Source: Bacteroidota bacterium
Lineage (GTDB): Bacteria; Bacteroidota; Bacteroidia; Chitinophagales; Chitinophagaceae
Assembly (NCBI GenBank): GCA_947458915.1
Contig: CANHAE010000009.1
Coordinates: forward strand, 1-35,079
Direction of reading: 5' to 3'
DNA: 35,079 nt
The notes under the pieces were generated by a model. It saw only the letters and a list, made by a program, of their open reading frames with translations. It did no database searches and had not been told where the DNA came from. Both the position numbers and the translations under genes were made by a program. Of the stretch, positions 24,399 through 35,079 are shown one piece after another (position 1 is the first letter of the stretch; each line of letters opens with the position of its first letter).

Positions 24399-25430
24399 TT
24401 AATGAAGTAACTCACATGGCTTTAACCCAGTATGTTTTTTAAAAGCAGCCGAAAAGTGTGAAATGGAAGAATAGCCAAGCAATGCAGATACATCGGTTAC
24501 ACTCAATGATTTCTCATACAATAAGTATTTGGCGTGCTCCATTCTTTGCTGTTGGTAAAAATCAAATATAGTGGTACCGAAAACTTCCTTAAACCCTTTC
24601 TTTAAATAACACTCATTCATTGCTACTTTACGACTTAATTCTTTAATCGTAATAGGATCGCCAATATGTTGTAATAAAATTTCGCGTGCTTTATAAATAC
24701 TGTCTTTCCCTCTATCATCTGCTAAAAATTTACAAGTAAACCCTTCTTCCTTTTCTTCATCAACTATACTCTCTAAACTACGCAAAAGCAATTCGTGTAT
24801 TTTAGCATTGATAAAAATATTCTCTAGGGACCCTGTATAGCTGTGGTTTAAAACAGCATCTAAAATTTTACGCTTATTTAAACTTAAAGGGAAAATTTTA
24901 GTAAAAGCATTGGGAAGTTTGAAAGCTAAAAGCTCATCCTTTGTAGTAGTCAATTTTACATTATGTACAAACTGGTGTAAAAAGGTAGACGTAAAATGAA
25001 AAGAAAATATATCAATAGTGCGCAGTGGGCCATCACATTCCTCAGTAGGCAATTGTGTGCAATTACCACATAATTTATTTTCACAATACCTATTTCCTGA
25101 GATGCAAAACCTTAGTTCTAAATAATTGTCATCGGGTCGGCTAGCGTTGTAATGGTAAACAAACATGCCCGTATCTTCAGCATCCCAGGCACTTTGGGCA
25201 AGTAGCCGATGAATGGTATACTGGGTTGAACCTGGAATATTTTGCTCCTTGTTGTAAAGCAACGCCATGCCTGCAAACCCATTGGGTTTGTTCACCTGTT
25301 TTAATATGTCTAATGCTTGATTCAACGAATACAAATTTAATGTATAAACATTAAAAGGGTTTAAATTGTTCAAATGATGACACAAAAATGACCTAGTATT
25401 GATATTTTTCAACAGTACTATCGAGCCCAT
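24399..25430 (-). CDS. AraC-family transcriptional regulator with an N-terminal cysteine cluster
   Basis: Regulator of 343 residues with the C-terminal double helix-turn-helix of the AraC family (about 250-343: PITIKELSRKVAMNECYLKKG and YSSISHFSAAFKKHTGLKPCELL). The N-terminal half is an effector or sensing domain that I do not recognise in detail. It contains five cysteines within 24 residues (C109, C116, C121, C124, C132: RFCISGNRYC, KLCGNC, EEC), a spacing that could bind metal or respond to redox. It lies just upstream of the amidohydrolase gene on the same strand and may control it. A promoter resembling the Bacteroidota consensus is at 25463-25492. Confidence 0.88.
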   Translation of the reverse strand: MGSIVLLKNINTRSFLCHHLNNLNPFNVYTLNLYSLNQALDILKQVNKPNGFAGMALLYNKEQNIPGSTQYTIHRLLAQSAWDAEDTGMFVYHYNASRPDDNYLELRFCISGNRYCENKLCGNCTQLPTEECDGPLRTIDIFSFHFTSTFLHQFVHNVKLTTTKDELLAFKLPNAFTKIFPLSLNKRKILDAVLNHSYTGSLENIFINAKIHELLLRSLESIVDEEKEEGFTCKFLADDRGKDSIYKAREILLQHIGDPITIKELSRKVAMNECYLKKGFKEVFGTTIFDFYQQQRMEHAKYLLYEKSLSVTDVSALLGYSSISHFSAAFKKHTGLKPCELLH

Positions 25431-25462
25431 TTTCTACAATGCCCGTAAAGGGTATTTTAAGC

Positions 25463-25492
25463 CAATTCTAGCCACTTTAAGGTATTCACAAA
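25463..25492 (-). promoter_or_regulatory. Candidate promoter of the AraC-family regulator
   Basis: On the minus strand TTTG (25492-25489), an 18-nt spacer and TAGAATTG (25470-25463) fit the Bacteroidota consensus with one mismatch and one nucleotide less spacing. The leader would be about 26 nt. Confidence 0.45.
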
Positions 25493-25551
25493 ATCATCAA
25501 AATGGGGATAACTATCGGTGCCTAAATTCGGGCTTAAACCCTTAATTTTCT

Positions 25552-25575
25552 TAAGTTTGTATGCATTCTGAATGC
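25552..25575 (+). promoter_or_regulatory. -7 element and small palindrome upstream of gyrB
   Basis: TAAGTTTG (25552-25559) fits TAnnTTTG; a TTCG lies 21 nt upstream instead of TTTG at 19. The inferred transcript starts right at a 13-nt inverted repeat GCATTCTGAATGC (25563-25575), so the palindrome would be at the 5' end of a gyrB leader of about 40 nt. It could act as an operator or as a 5' stabilising hairpin. Confidence 0.42.
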
Positions 25576-25587
25576 CTATAAAAATAA

Positions 25588-27585
<1,998 letters not shown>

Positions 27586-27702
27586 AGCCTAGAATATTGA
27601 TATATTTTAACATATTTAACAAAAAAACAAGCTATAACCCAATAGAATCACGATAAATAACCTATTTTCAATTAGAAATTTTCACTCTAAAATTTATATA
27701 AA

Positions 27703-27909
27703 ATGGACACTTCAAAAATGATCAAAGCATATTGCTTAAAGACTAAAGAAAAAAACGTACCAATGCATGATGCTAAGATCACTAAAACTGCTAGAGGCGG
27801 TTACATGGCTGGCGGTCATGATGGTAAAGGAAATAAAATGGCGGCTATCATGAGCGAAACAAATGCTTTGAAAGCAATCGCTGATGGTGTTGCAACAAAA
27901 GGATTCTAG
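27703..27909 (+). CDS. Small protein resembling a cysteine-depleted DUF5679 domain
   Basis: A 68-residue protein with no signal peptide or membrane segment. The stretch IKAYCLKTKEKNVPMHDAKI, followed by a glycine-rich turn and GKGNKM, follows the pattern of DUF5679, a short zinc-ribbon-like family that starts AYCVKCKAK and has a second CPxCG pair. Here only the first cysteine remains (C11); the second is Thr and the CPxCG pair is replaced by HDGKGNK. The C-terminal 20 residues are helical and alanine-rich. The likeness is from memory and pattern, so the family assignment is tentative. A strong terminator follows, so this is a real expression unit. Role unknown. Confidence 0.7.
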   Translation: MDTSKMIKAYCLKTKEKNVPMHDAKITKTARGGYMAGGHDGKGNKMAAIMSETNALKAIADGVATKGF

Positions 27910-27930
27910 TAGCTGTATAAGCTCACTTAT

Positions 27931-27965
27931 AAAAAATGCTTCTCTTTACCGAGAGGCATTTTTTA
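27931..27965. terminator. Bidirectional terminator between the small gene and mfd
   Basis: AAAAAATGC with TCTC pairs with GAGAG and GCATTTTTT around a short TTTACC loop. It has T runs on both strands, 21 nt after the small-gene stop on plus and about 40 nt after the mfd stop on minus, so it can end both transcripts. Confidence 0.82.
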
Positions 27966-28005
27966 TGTCTTGTATTTTAAAAAAATCAGGAAACAATTAA
28001 GCAAG

Positions 28006-31000
28006 CTAAGGCTTACTAGTTATTCCGGCCTGCATTTTGTTAAGCAGCCTTAGGCATGCATCCATACCTTGAATATCCCTAACAATTAAAATAAAGGTTT
28101 TACCCACTTGCTTAAAGTTGGCTGTATTCATGGCACTTTGCGCAAAGGCTAACAAATTTTTAAAAGTTTCACTCTCAAAATAAGGAGAGTCGGGCCTGTT
28201 AACAAAGAAGCACCTTAAGGTATTGTCCCTTAAGGTCATCTTTTCAAAGCCTAGGCTTATTGCAATACGACGGCATTGGATAGTTATAAATAAATCATGG
28301 ACGGCATCAGGCATTGGTCCGAATCTGTCTACCAATTCAACTTTCATTTCAGCAAGCGCCTCGTCATTTTCCGATTGATCTAGCCTACTATATAAAGACA
28401 AGCGTTCCCCAATATTTTCTACATAACTATCTGGAATCATTATTTCCAAATCTGTGTCGATAGTGCAGTCCTGCACAAAATCATCCTGTTTGCTAATTTC
28501 CTCTTTAAATAATTCTTTAAAATCGGAGCGCTTTAATTCCCTAACAGCTTCTGCTAATATTTTCTGGTACATTTCAAAACCTATTTCTACCATAAACCCA
28601 CTTTGATCCCCTCCTAATAAATTACCGGCTCCACGAATATCTAAATCACGCATAGCAATTTGAAACCCACTTCCTAATTCACTGAATTGTTCTAGTGTTT
28701 GTAGTCGCTTTCTTGAATCGTCCGGTAGTGTGGCCATAGGAGGTGCTAATAAATAGCAAAACGCTTTTTTATTACTTCTTCCTACCCTTCCACGCAATTG
28801 ATGTAAATCGCTTAATCCAAAATGATGCGCATTATTTACAATAATGGTATTTACATTAGGTATATCTACACCGCTTTCTACAATGTTTGTACAAACTAAT
28901 ACATCATACCTTTTTTCAATAAAGTCAAATATCTTTTCTTCTAATTGGTGCCCCTCCAATTGCCCATGTGCATGACCAATACTTAAATCAGGACATAATT
29001 TTTGAATAAGCGAGCACATTTCAGCTAACCCCTGCACCCTATTATGAATAAAAAAAACTTGCCCACCTCGTTCTGTTTCATAATAAATTGCTTCTCGAAT
29101 AATATCCTCGTTGAAAACTTGCACTTCGGTATGAATAGGTTGTCTGTTTGCTGGTGCGGTATTTATGATACTTAAATCTCTTGCTCCCATTAAACTAAAG
29201 TGTAAAGTTCTTGGAATAGGGGTTGCTGTTAAGGTTAAACAATCCACATTTGTTTTTAATGTTTTTAATTTTTCCTTATGCGCCACACCAAATTTTTGTT
29301 CTTCATCTATAACCATTAAACCTAAATCCTTAAAATCTACCTCCTTACCCAATACACCATGCGTACCTACTAAAATATCCACTTTCCCTTCTTTTACTCT
29401 TGCAATAGTTTCTTTCTTTTGTGCAGCCGTTTTAAACCTATTCATATAATCTACCGTAACGGGGAAATCCTTTAATCGTTCTTTAAAAGTTTTATAATGC
29501 TGGAAAGCTAATATCGTGGTAGGGACTAATATAACTACCTGCTTCCCGTCTACCACCGCTTTAAACGCAGCCCTTACGGCAACTTCTGTTTTACCAAAAC
29601 CTACATCACCACAAACAAGCCTATCCATTGGCGCTGGGGCCTCCATATCCTTCTTTACATCGGCAATTGCTTTCGCTTGGTCAATTGTATCCTCATACAT
29701 AAAAGAAGCTTCCAATTCATGCATCATGTAATTATCGGGTGAAAATGCAAATCCAAAAAGGGATTTACGCTTTGCATACAATTTAATTAAATCAAAAGCG
29801 ATTTCTTTCACCTTTGCCTTCGTCTTATCTTTTAATTTAGCCCAAGAATCAGAACCTAATTTATTAATTTTCGGGGGCGAGCCTTCCTTACCTGTATACT
29901 TCGAAATTTTGTGTAATGAATTAATATTTACATATAATATATCTGTGTCCTTATAAATAATCCTAACGGCTTCTTGTGTTCGCCCATTCACGTCAATTTT
30001 TTGCAAACCACTATAAACACCAACACCATGATCAATGTGGGTTACATAGTCGCCGGGTTGTAAATCCCTCAATGTCCTTAGTGTAATAGCTTTGTTTTTG
30101 CTATAGGCCTGTTTAACCTTGTATTTATGGTAACGTTGGAATATTTGATGATCTGTATAACATGCCACTTTGTGGTCATGATCGATAAAGCCTTCGTGTA
30201 TGTTTTTTACAATAGGTGTAAACTGAATAGACGTGTTTAAGTCGGTAAAAATAGCATGCAAACGCTCCAATTGTTTCGCTTGTTCTGCAAATAAAAACAA
30301 AGTATAGCCCTTCTTTTCTAACTCCTGCAGATTGGCTATTAAATATTGAAACTGTCTGTTAAAGGAAGGCTGCGGTTGTGTGTCAAAAACTATTTTCTCT
30401 TTTGTCAAATGTGGCTGAAAGCCCCATTCTAAAATATACTTATCTTGTAATTGTATGGTCGTATTTTCAACAGTTTCGAAATCTTGTATATGACTCTCTC
30501 TTTTATGTGGATCGTTTTCGTCCGTTTTATTCAATATAGCATGGTGATTTATGAAATCTTTAAGTGACTCCATTTGATCAACCCCTTTTTGACGAATCAC
30601 ATCCCAATCCCTTAACCATATTATAGTATCCTTTGAAACAAAATCTAGTAAAGAAATTTTTTGCGTGTCTTCAAACTGGGTAGTTACGTTCGGAATAATA
30701 TTTACCTGCAGTAATTTACGCTCACTTAATTGCGAAGCTGGATCAAACAGACGAATACTGTCTACTTCTTCTCCAAACAATTCTATACGATAAGGATTTT
30801 CGTTTCCAAAGGAATAGATATCAAAAATACCTCCTCTTAAAGCGAACTGCCCAGGTTCATAAACGAAATCGGTTCGCTCAAAACCATAGTCAACTAATTG
30901 CTGCATCACTCCGTTCAAATCAAGCGTATCATTGGTTTTGATTTGAATAATATTTTGTTGTAGCGTATTGGGTAAAATTACTTTTTCAAATAACGCTTCA

Positions 31001-31398
31001 GGATAAGTGACAATTATTTTCTTATTCCCCCCCATTGAAATTTTAGTAAGTGCCTCGGTCCTTAGCATAACATGCGAAGGATTTAATACACTAAAATTAT
31101 GCGGGGATTTATAAGAAGATGGAAAATAAAATAAATCTAATGCTTCCGTAACGCTTTCAATTGAATTTAAAAAATAGGCGGCTTCTTCGGCATCATTCAA
31201 CACTACCAAATGGTTTAATGTTGTTGTTTTAGGATGCGTGAAAATAGTTTGCAGCACAAAAGCCGGCGTCGAACCTTGTAAATTTTGTAAAAAAACCTGG
31301 TAGGGCTTATGTTCCAACTGGGACATAGCTATCCTGTCCACCAAATTATTTAGGAGGGGGGAATTACGAAAACGTTCAAACAGAGATTGCTCATTCAT
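28006..31398 (-). CDS. mfd: Transcription-repair coupling factor
   Basis: ATP-dependent translocase that removes RNA polymerase stalled at DNA lesions and recruits UvrA; 1130 residues. The UvrB-like N-terminal region includes YEPGQFALRGGIFDIYSFG. The RNA-polymerase-interacting CarD-like domain begins LQPGDYVTHIDHGVGVY. The helicase core has Walker A VCGDVGFGKTEVAVRAAF, box DEEQ (MVIDEEQKFGV), TATPIPRTLH, VFFIHNRVQG, HGQLEG and QLRGRVGRSNKKAFCYLL. The TRCF C-terminal domain runs from about 985. The start at 31398 (MNEQSLFERF) is preferred to an upstream TTG. It lies 29 nt after a small lipoprotein gene and has its own -7 box. Confidence 0.97.
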   Translation of the reverse strand: MNEQSLFERFRNSPLLNNLVDRIAMSQLEHKPYQVFLQNLQGSTPAFVLQTIFTHPKTTTLNHLVVLNDAEEAAYFLNSIESVTEALDLFYFPSSYKSPHNFSVLNPSHVMLRTEALTKISMGGNKKIIVTYPEALFEKVILPNTLQQNIIQIKTNDTLDLNGVMQQLVDYGFERTDFVYEPGQFALRGGIFDIYSFGNENPYRIELFGEEVDSIRLFDPASQLSERKLLQVNIIPNVTTQFEDTQKISLLDFVSKDTIIWLRDWDVIRQKGVDQMESLKDFINHHAILNKTDENDPHKRESHIQDFETVENTTIQLQDKYILEWGFQPHLTKEKIVFDTQPQPSFNRQFQYLIANLQELEKKGYTLFLFAEQAKQLERLHAIFTDLNTSIQFTPIVKNIHEGFIDHDHKVACYTDHQIFQRYHKYKVKQAYSKNKAITLRTLRDLQPGDYVTHIDHGVGVYSGLQKIDVNGRTQEAVRIIYKDTDILYVNINSLHKISKYTGKEGSPPKINKLGSDSWAKLKDKTKAKVKEIAFDLIKLYAKRKSLFGFAFSPDNYMMHELEASFMYEDTIDQAKAIADVKKDMEAPAPMDRLVCGDVGFGKTEVAVRAAFKAVVDGKQVVILVPTTILAFQHYKTFKERLKDFPVTVDYMNRFKTAAQKKETIARVKEGKVDILVGTHGVLGKEVDFKDLGLMVIDEEQKFGVAHKEKLKTLKTNVDCLTLTATPIPRTLHFSLMGARDLSIINTAPANRQPIHTEVQVFNEDIIREAIYYETERGGQVFFIHNRVQGLAEMCSLIQKLCPDLSIGHAHGQLEGHQLEEKIFDFIEKRYDVLVCTNIVESGVDIPNVNTIIVNNAHHFGLSDLHQLRGRVGRSNKKAFCYLLAPPMATLPDDSRKRLQTLEQFSELGSGFQIAMRDLDIRGAGNLLGGDQSGFMVEIGFEMYQKILAEAVRELKRSDFKELFKEEISKQDDFVQDCTIDTDLEIMIPDSYVENIGERLSLYSRLDQSENDEALAEMKVELVDRFGPMPDAVHDLFITIQCRRIAISLGFEKMTLRDNTLRCFFVNRPDSPYFESETFKNLLAFAQSAMNTANFKQVGKTFILIVRDIQGMDACLRLLNKMQAGITSKP

Positions 31399-31410
31399 AC
31401 TACACAGCTG

Positions 31411-31418
31411 CAAAGATA
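31411..31418 (-). promoter_or_regulatory. -7 element for mfd
   Basis: TATCTTTG followed by CAGC on the minus strand, the same TATCTTTGCAGC string as at the DUF983 promoter, 12 nt before the mfd ATG. No TTTG lies at the ideal distance upstream. The leader would be only about 7 nt. Confidence 0.45.
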
Positions 31419-31427
31419 CAAGTAGTA

Positions 31428-31895
31428 TTAATAACTTGCATTTACATTTACAATAATATCTAATTGCGAAATCGTCTTTGGTAGTATTTCAATAATTGAT
31501 AAGTCCTGAGTACCCGAGAAATAGGGCACAAAAAAACCTTGCCCAAATTTTACCATTATGCTATACTTGCCAGACTTGAGGGCAATTTTATATTTACCGT
31601 CAATATCCGTCATCGTTGAATCTACTAATACCGTATTCACTTTTGTGCAAATTTGACCGTTTAAGCCCTCCACTTTCAATAGTGATGTAGGCTCAAAAAT
31701 ATAAACCATTGTATGCAAAAAAGTCCCTTTTGATGTTTTTTGCCCTTTCATTGGCATACTATTCCCTTTTTGCTGAAAAACTTGACCTTGCACACCTTGT
31801 AATGCAGTCAATTTTGTTTGAGAACTCAAGCTAATGCATCCATAAATTGGGATGCAGAAAATGCTTATAATCAAGGAAAATAGGCCCTTTTTCAT
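31428..31895 (-). CDS. Small lipoprotein with carboxypeptidase-regulatory-like fold
   Basis: Predicted lipoprotein of 155 residues. The start at 31895 (MKKGLFSLIISIFCIPIYGC) gives a lipobox with C20; the longer reading from 31946 adds unconserved residues. The mature part has a glutamine- and lysine-rich stretch and then a segment of the carboxypeptidase regulatory-like type (VNTVLVDSTMTDIDGKYKIA, LKSGKYSIMVKFGQGFFVP), a beta-sandwich common in surface proteins of Bacteroidota. No catalytic domain is visible. Its job is unknown. It is upstream of mfd, and diverges from the protease gene across 152 bp. Confidence 0.72.
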   Translation of the reverse strand: MKKGLFSLIISIFCIPIYGCISLSSQTKLTALQGVQGQVFQQKGNSMPMKGQKTSKGTFLHTMVYIFEPTSLLKVEGLNGQICTKVNTVLVDSTMTDIDGKYKIALKSGKYSIMVKFGQGFFVPYFSGTQDLSIIEILPKTISQLDIIVNVNASY

Positions 31896-31998
31896 ATAAA
31901 AAATTGTTTTAATTAAAGCCGCTTCTGTATTACCTAAATTAAACAAAAAAATAAGACTAGCACAATTCGTTATTTTTTAAAAGTATTACCGGTATTTC

Positions 31999-32016
31999 AT
32001 TGTAAATTAGTACAAT
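31999..32016. promoter_or_regulatory. Inverted repeat in the divergent lipoprotein/protease intergenic region
   Basis: ATTGTA and TACAAT flank AATTAG, giving a perfect 6-bp inverted repeat about 31 nt before the protease ATG. It lies in the 152-bp divergent gap. It could be an operator, but in such AT-rich DNA a chance origin is quite possible. No clear TAnnTTTG box was found in the gap. Confidence 0.25.
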
Positions 32017-32047
32017 TAATTAGCATTAAAGCGGTTGAAATTTACCT

Positions 32048-35000
32048 ATGAAGCAATTTTATTTTTATATCTTATTTGCCTGTTTTTTTTCAAGCCAATT
32101 ACTGGCACAGTATGAAACAAAAAAACAAGTGCTTATCAATACTTCAAAATCTTTTGAATTAAAATCAAGGGCTTCTTTTTCGGAAGCAATAATTAAAGCT
32201 AAAGATAAAGGCTGGCCATTGAGTTATAAAACTGGCGCAAAAACAACAGCCTATTTAGTGGGTGTGGATGCATTTGGCCAACCAAAATACAATATTGCTT
32301 TTGCGAATCCGATACCAGCGACTACAGTGAACGCACACAAAATTTGGCCAAATGGTGGGTTAGGTTTTAGCTTATCTGGGAGCAACGATAGTATAACAAA
32401 TAAAATAGGTATTTGGGATGAAGGCATTCCACGATTAACACATAAAGAATTTGCTGGCAGGCTTGTTCATAAAGATAACGCAACAAAAGTTTCTGAACAC
32501 ATCACGCATGTCGCTGGAACTATTATGAGCAAAGGGTTAAACCCACTTGCAAAAGGCATGTCCTATGGCATAAAAGGCGCTTATAGTTACGATTGGAATA
32601 ACGACGAAGCAGAAATGGCACTAGCAGCGGCAAATGGATTATTAATATCCAATCACTCTTATGGAATTATAAGTGGATGGAACTATAATTCAGATTCAAC
32701 CCGTTGGGAGTTTAATGGAAGATGGAATGAAAAAGAAGACTATAAGTTTGGCTCCTATGACGATGCTGCCCAAGCTTTTGATTCAATTGCATACAATGCA
32801 CCGAATTATTTAATTGTAAAAGCAGCAGGAAATAACAGAAACGATAATGGTCCAGAAGTTGGAAAGCCTTATTGGAGAAGAAATGCTGAGGGAAAATGGT
32901 ATAATGCAGGAAATAGACCAGATAGCTTGAGTGGCAATAATGAATATGATATTTTGGCTACCGATGTAAATGCAAAAAATATATTAACAGTTGGGGCCGT
33001 TGCAGGAATAGCAGGTGGATACACCAAAAAAGAAGATGTGGTCATGACTGATTTTAGTTCTTGGGGGCCCACTGACGATGGAAGAATCAAACCCGATATT
33101 GTCGCAGATGGCTTGAATGTTTTTTCAACTTTAATTGTCAATGATTCAAGTTATGGGAATAAAAGTGGTACTTCAATGGCTTCACCGGGTGCAGCGGGAG
33201 CGCTTTTGCTACTACAAGAATTAAGCCAGCAGTTGACTAATAAAAATATCAAATCGGCAACTGTCAAAGCCTTAGCAATCCATACTGCAAATGAAGCTGG
33301 TAATTTTTCGGGGCCTGACTATAAATTTGGTTGGGGCTTATTAAATATGAGTGAGGCGGCTAGTACCTTAAGTAATGCATTAAGCACAAATAACAGCTCG
33401 GTAAGCACTGACCTTGTATTTGAAAATGACTTGCTGAATAATGAAACTAAAACTTATAATATTATTGCATCCGGTAACAAACCAATTAAAGCGACTTTGG
33501 TTTGGACAGATGTAATAGGAACCAGTAGTACCCTGCTTGACGACCCTACTCCTAAATTAGTAAACGACCTTGATTTGGTAATTACTAAAGGGGGTAAAAC
33601 CTTCTATCCATGGACCTTGAATCCATTAATTCCTAGCGCCTCCGCTACAAGAAGTAATAATATTTTAGACAATGTAGAAAAAGTAGAACTTGAATTGGAT
33701 TCAACTTCTTTAGGAGAAACTTATAATATCACTGTTTCGCACAAAAGCGTATTAGCCCGAGGTCATCAGACCTACTCACTTGTTGTAAGTGGAAGTGGCG
33801 GATCTGCTTATTGTATCTCAACAGCAACTTCTAATGCTGGAACAAAAATTGATAGTGTGAGTTTTAATAATATTCAAATAGCGAATACAACTTCAAACCA
33901 ATATACAGATAATAGCAAGTATGTGATTACAGGGGAGCCTGCTGGATTGCTAAATTTATTTGTAAAAGTAGGAAGTGTGGACGCAACCAATATAAATCGA
34001 TTTGTGAAAGTGTTTATTGACTATAATAACAATGGTAATTTTGAAGCTACCGAAACAGTAGGAACAAGTAATGTGTTACTTAATGGAGATAAATACATTG
34101 CAGCAATACAATTGCCAAGCGATTTAGTTATTGGCAAAATAACCAAATTAAGAATTGTTGCAATGGAAACAAACAATAGTGCTGATGTGAAAGCCTGTGA
34201 TAATTATACAATTGGAGAAACACAGGACTATAGTTTTAAAATTGTAAACCCAACCAACGATTTACAGATAGGAGAAATCGTAAACCCAATTGGAAATTCG
34301 TGTAAAAAAGACATACAGTATGTTACTGTCAAAGTCATTAATAATGGGGCTGTAGCGCAACAGAATATACCTCTTAATTTAACTATTAAAAATGGAGAAT
34401 CCACTATTCTTAATGTGAATGAAATATTTACAGGGAAACTGAATGGATTAGAGAGTATGAATTACACTTTTCAAAAACCATTTAGTATTGCAGCGAATAC
34501 TATCTATTCTATTAGCGCTTCAGTTAGTTTAACAGCAGATCAACAAAAATTGAATGACACCTACTCGGATATAGTTACTGGTATTGCAGCGGCAGAAAAT
34601 CCAATTGGAGAGGCCGTAGTTTGTAATGCCAATTTAAAATTAACAGTTAGTAACCCAACTTCTGGCAGTTCCTATTTTTGGTATGATAACAGTGATTTTA
34701 AAAATATAATAGCCGTTGGCTCATCAACAACCGCAAGTACTCAGCAGAACAAGGTTTACTTAAGTAAAGGTTATCAAGGATTAGTTGGCCCAGTTTCAAA
34801 TACTAGCTTATCAAGCACCGGGGGGTATAATAACTTTTCTGGCAATAATATGAAGATAAAAACAAAAATTCCATTGACTATCAACACTGTTAAATTGTAC
34901 ACAGGAAACGCAGGGAAAATTGTGTTTGAACTTATGTATATGGCTACTGATACTACTTATTACCCAAGCTTATCTCAATTTGTAACAATAAACGCGCCAG

Positions 35001-35079
35001 CAAGCAGCCCCTCACCAACACCACCAACTGGAACAACATCCACACCATTTGTTCAAAATGATACTGGTAGGATTTATGA
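32048..35079 (+). CDS. Secreted subtilisin-like (S8) protease with GEVED domain, cut by window edge
   Basis: Large exported serine protease; 1010 codons are visible with no stop before the right edge. A signal peptide (MKQFYFYILFACFFSSQLLAQ) is followed by the S8 catalytic domain. The catalytic residues are D124 in GIWDEG, H151 in EHITHVAGT and S376 in SGTSMASPG, with the oxyanion asparagine N262 in AAGNN. The GTSMASPG box and FSSWGPTDDGRIKPDI match KP-43-like subtilases. A beta-sandwich domain follows. Then comes a GEVED-type domain (about 640-725: FVKVFIDYNNNGNFEATE, ending GETQDYSF), a CARDB-like repeat and an Ig-like segment near residue 875. A T9SS C-terminal sorting domain would be expected beyond the edge but is not visible. 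Secretion by the PorU/PorV system is inferred. Confidence 0.9.
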   Translation, partial: MKQFYFYILFACFFSSQLLAQYETKKQVLINTSKSFELKSRASFSEAIIKAKDKGWPLSYKTGAKTTAYLVGVDAFGQPKYNIAFANPIPATTVNAHKIWPNGGLGFSLSGSNDSITNKIGIWDEGIPRLTHKEFAGRLVHKDNATKVSEHITHVAGTIMSKGLNPLAKGMSYGIKGAYSYDWNNDEAEMALAAANGLLISNHSYGIISGWNYNSDSTRWEFNGRWNEKEDYKFGSYDDAAQAFDSIAYNAPNYLIVKAAGNNRNDNGPEVGKPYWRRNAEGKWYNAGNRPDSLSGNNEYDILATDVNAKNILTVGAVAGIAGGYTKKEDVVMTDFSSWGPTDDGRIKPDIVADGLNVFSTLIVNDSSYGNKSGTSMASPGAAGALLLLQELSQQLTNKNIKSATVKALAIHTANEAGNFSGPDYKFGWGLLNMSEAASTLSNALSTNNSSVSTDLVFENDLLNNETKTYNIIASGNKPIKATLVWTDVIGTSSTLLDDPTPKLVNDLDLVITKGGKTFYPWTLNPLIPSASATRSNNILDNVEKVELELDSTSLGETYNITVSHKSVLARGHQTYSLVVSGSGGSAYCISTATSNAGTKIDSVSFNNIQIANTTSNQYTDNSKYVITGEPAGLLNLFVKVGSVDATNINRFVKVFIDYNNNGNFEATETVGTSNVLLNGDKYIAAIQLPSDLVIGKITKLRIVAMETNNSADVKACDNYTIGETQDYSFKIVNPTNDLQIGEIVNPIGNSCKKDIQYVTVKVINNGAVAQQNIPLNLTIKNGESTILNVNEIFTGKLNGLESMNYTFQKPFSIAANTIYSISASVSLTADQQKLNDTYSDIVTGIAAAENPIGEAVVCNANLKLTVSNPTSGSSYFWYDNSDFKNIIAVGSSTTASTQQNKVYLSKGYQGLVGPVSNTSLSSTGGYNNFSGNNMKIKTKIPLTINTVKLYTGNAGKIVFELMYMATDTTYYPSLSQFVTINAPASSPSPTPPTGTTSTPFVQNDTGRIY

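Overview
This 35 kb window is a chromosomal segment of an AT-rich member of the Bacteroidota, most likely the Chitinophagaceae or a close relative. The evidence is the type IX secretion genes porU, porV and gldJ, Bacteroidota-type promoters (TTTG, 19 bp, TAnnTTTG), weak Shine-Dalgarno sites, and DUF4292 and GEVED-domain proteins. Most of it is housekeeping sequence. I see no phage, insertion sequence, CRISPR array or rRNA.

Left part (1-12529, all minus strand). Transcription runs leftward: porU, porV, dut, a DUF4292 lipoprotein, an EnvC-like protein, glpK, glpF, atpD, atpC, then (after a strong terminator) a sensor histidine kinase cut by the window edge. It links T9SS assembly, nucleotide clean-up, envelope/peptidoglycan functions, glycerol uptake and phosphorylation, and the beta and epsilon subunits of ATP synthase. 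atpDC has its own near-perfect promoter lying over the 3' end of glpF.

Middle part (12643-22539, mostly plus strand). gldJ diverges from porU and leads into ispF and murF, then a DUF983 membrane protein with its own, apparently leaderless, promoter and tRNA-Ser(GGA). After the tRNA comes a dense intergenic block: three overlapping palindromes that share arms, then three copies of a GC-rich hairpin repeat. tatD and a polysaccharide deacetylase lie on the minus strand. gltX, a stand-alone cobalamin-binding domain protein, an enoyl-CoA hydratase and fumC follow on plus.

Right part (22712-35079). It holds a YtcJ-like amidohydrolase lipoprotein, an AraC-family regulator with a cysteine cluster, gyrB, a 68-residue protein that looks like a cysteine-depleted DUF5679 relative, mfd, a small lipoprotein, and a large secreted subtilisin-like protease that runs off the right edge. 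The protease is a plausible cargo of the T9SS whose parts are encoded on the left.

No wholly new system is evident. The most unusual things are the shared-arm palindrome chain behind tRNA-Ser, an 18-bp perfect palindrome filling the spacer of a candidate promoter for the B12-domain gene, a GldJ without a lipobox cysteine, and a rightward terminator at 17609 with no recognisable gene in front of it.
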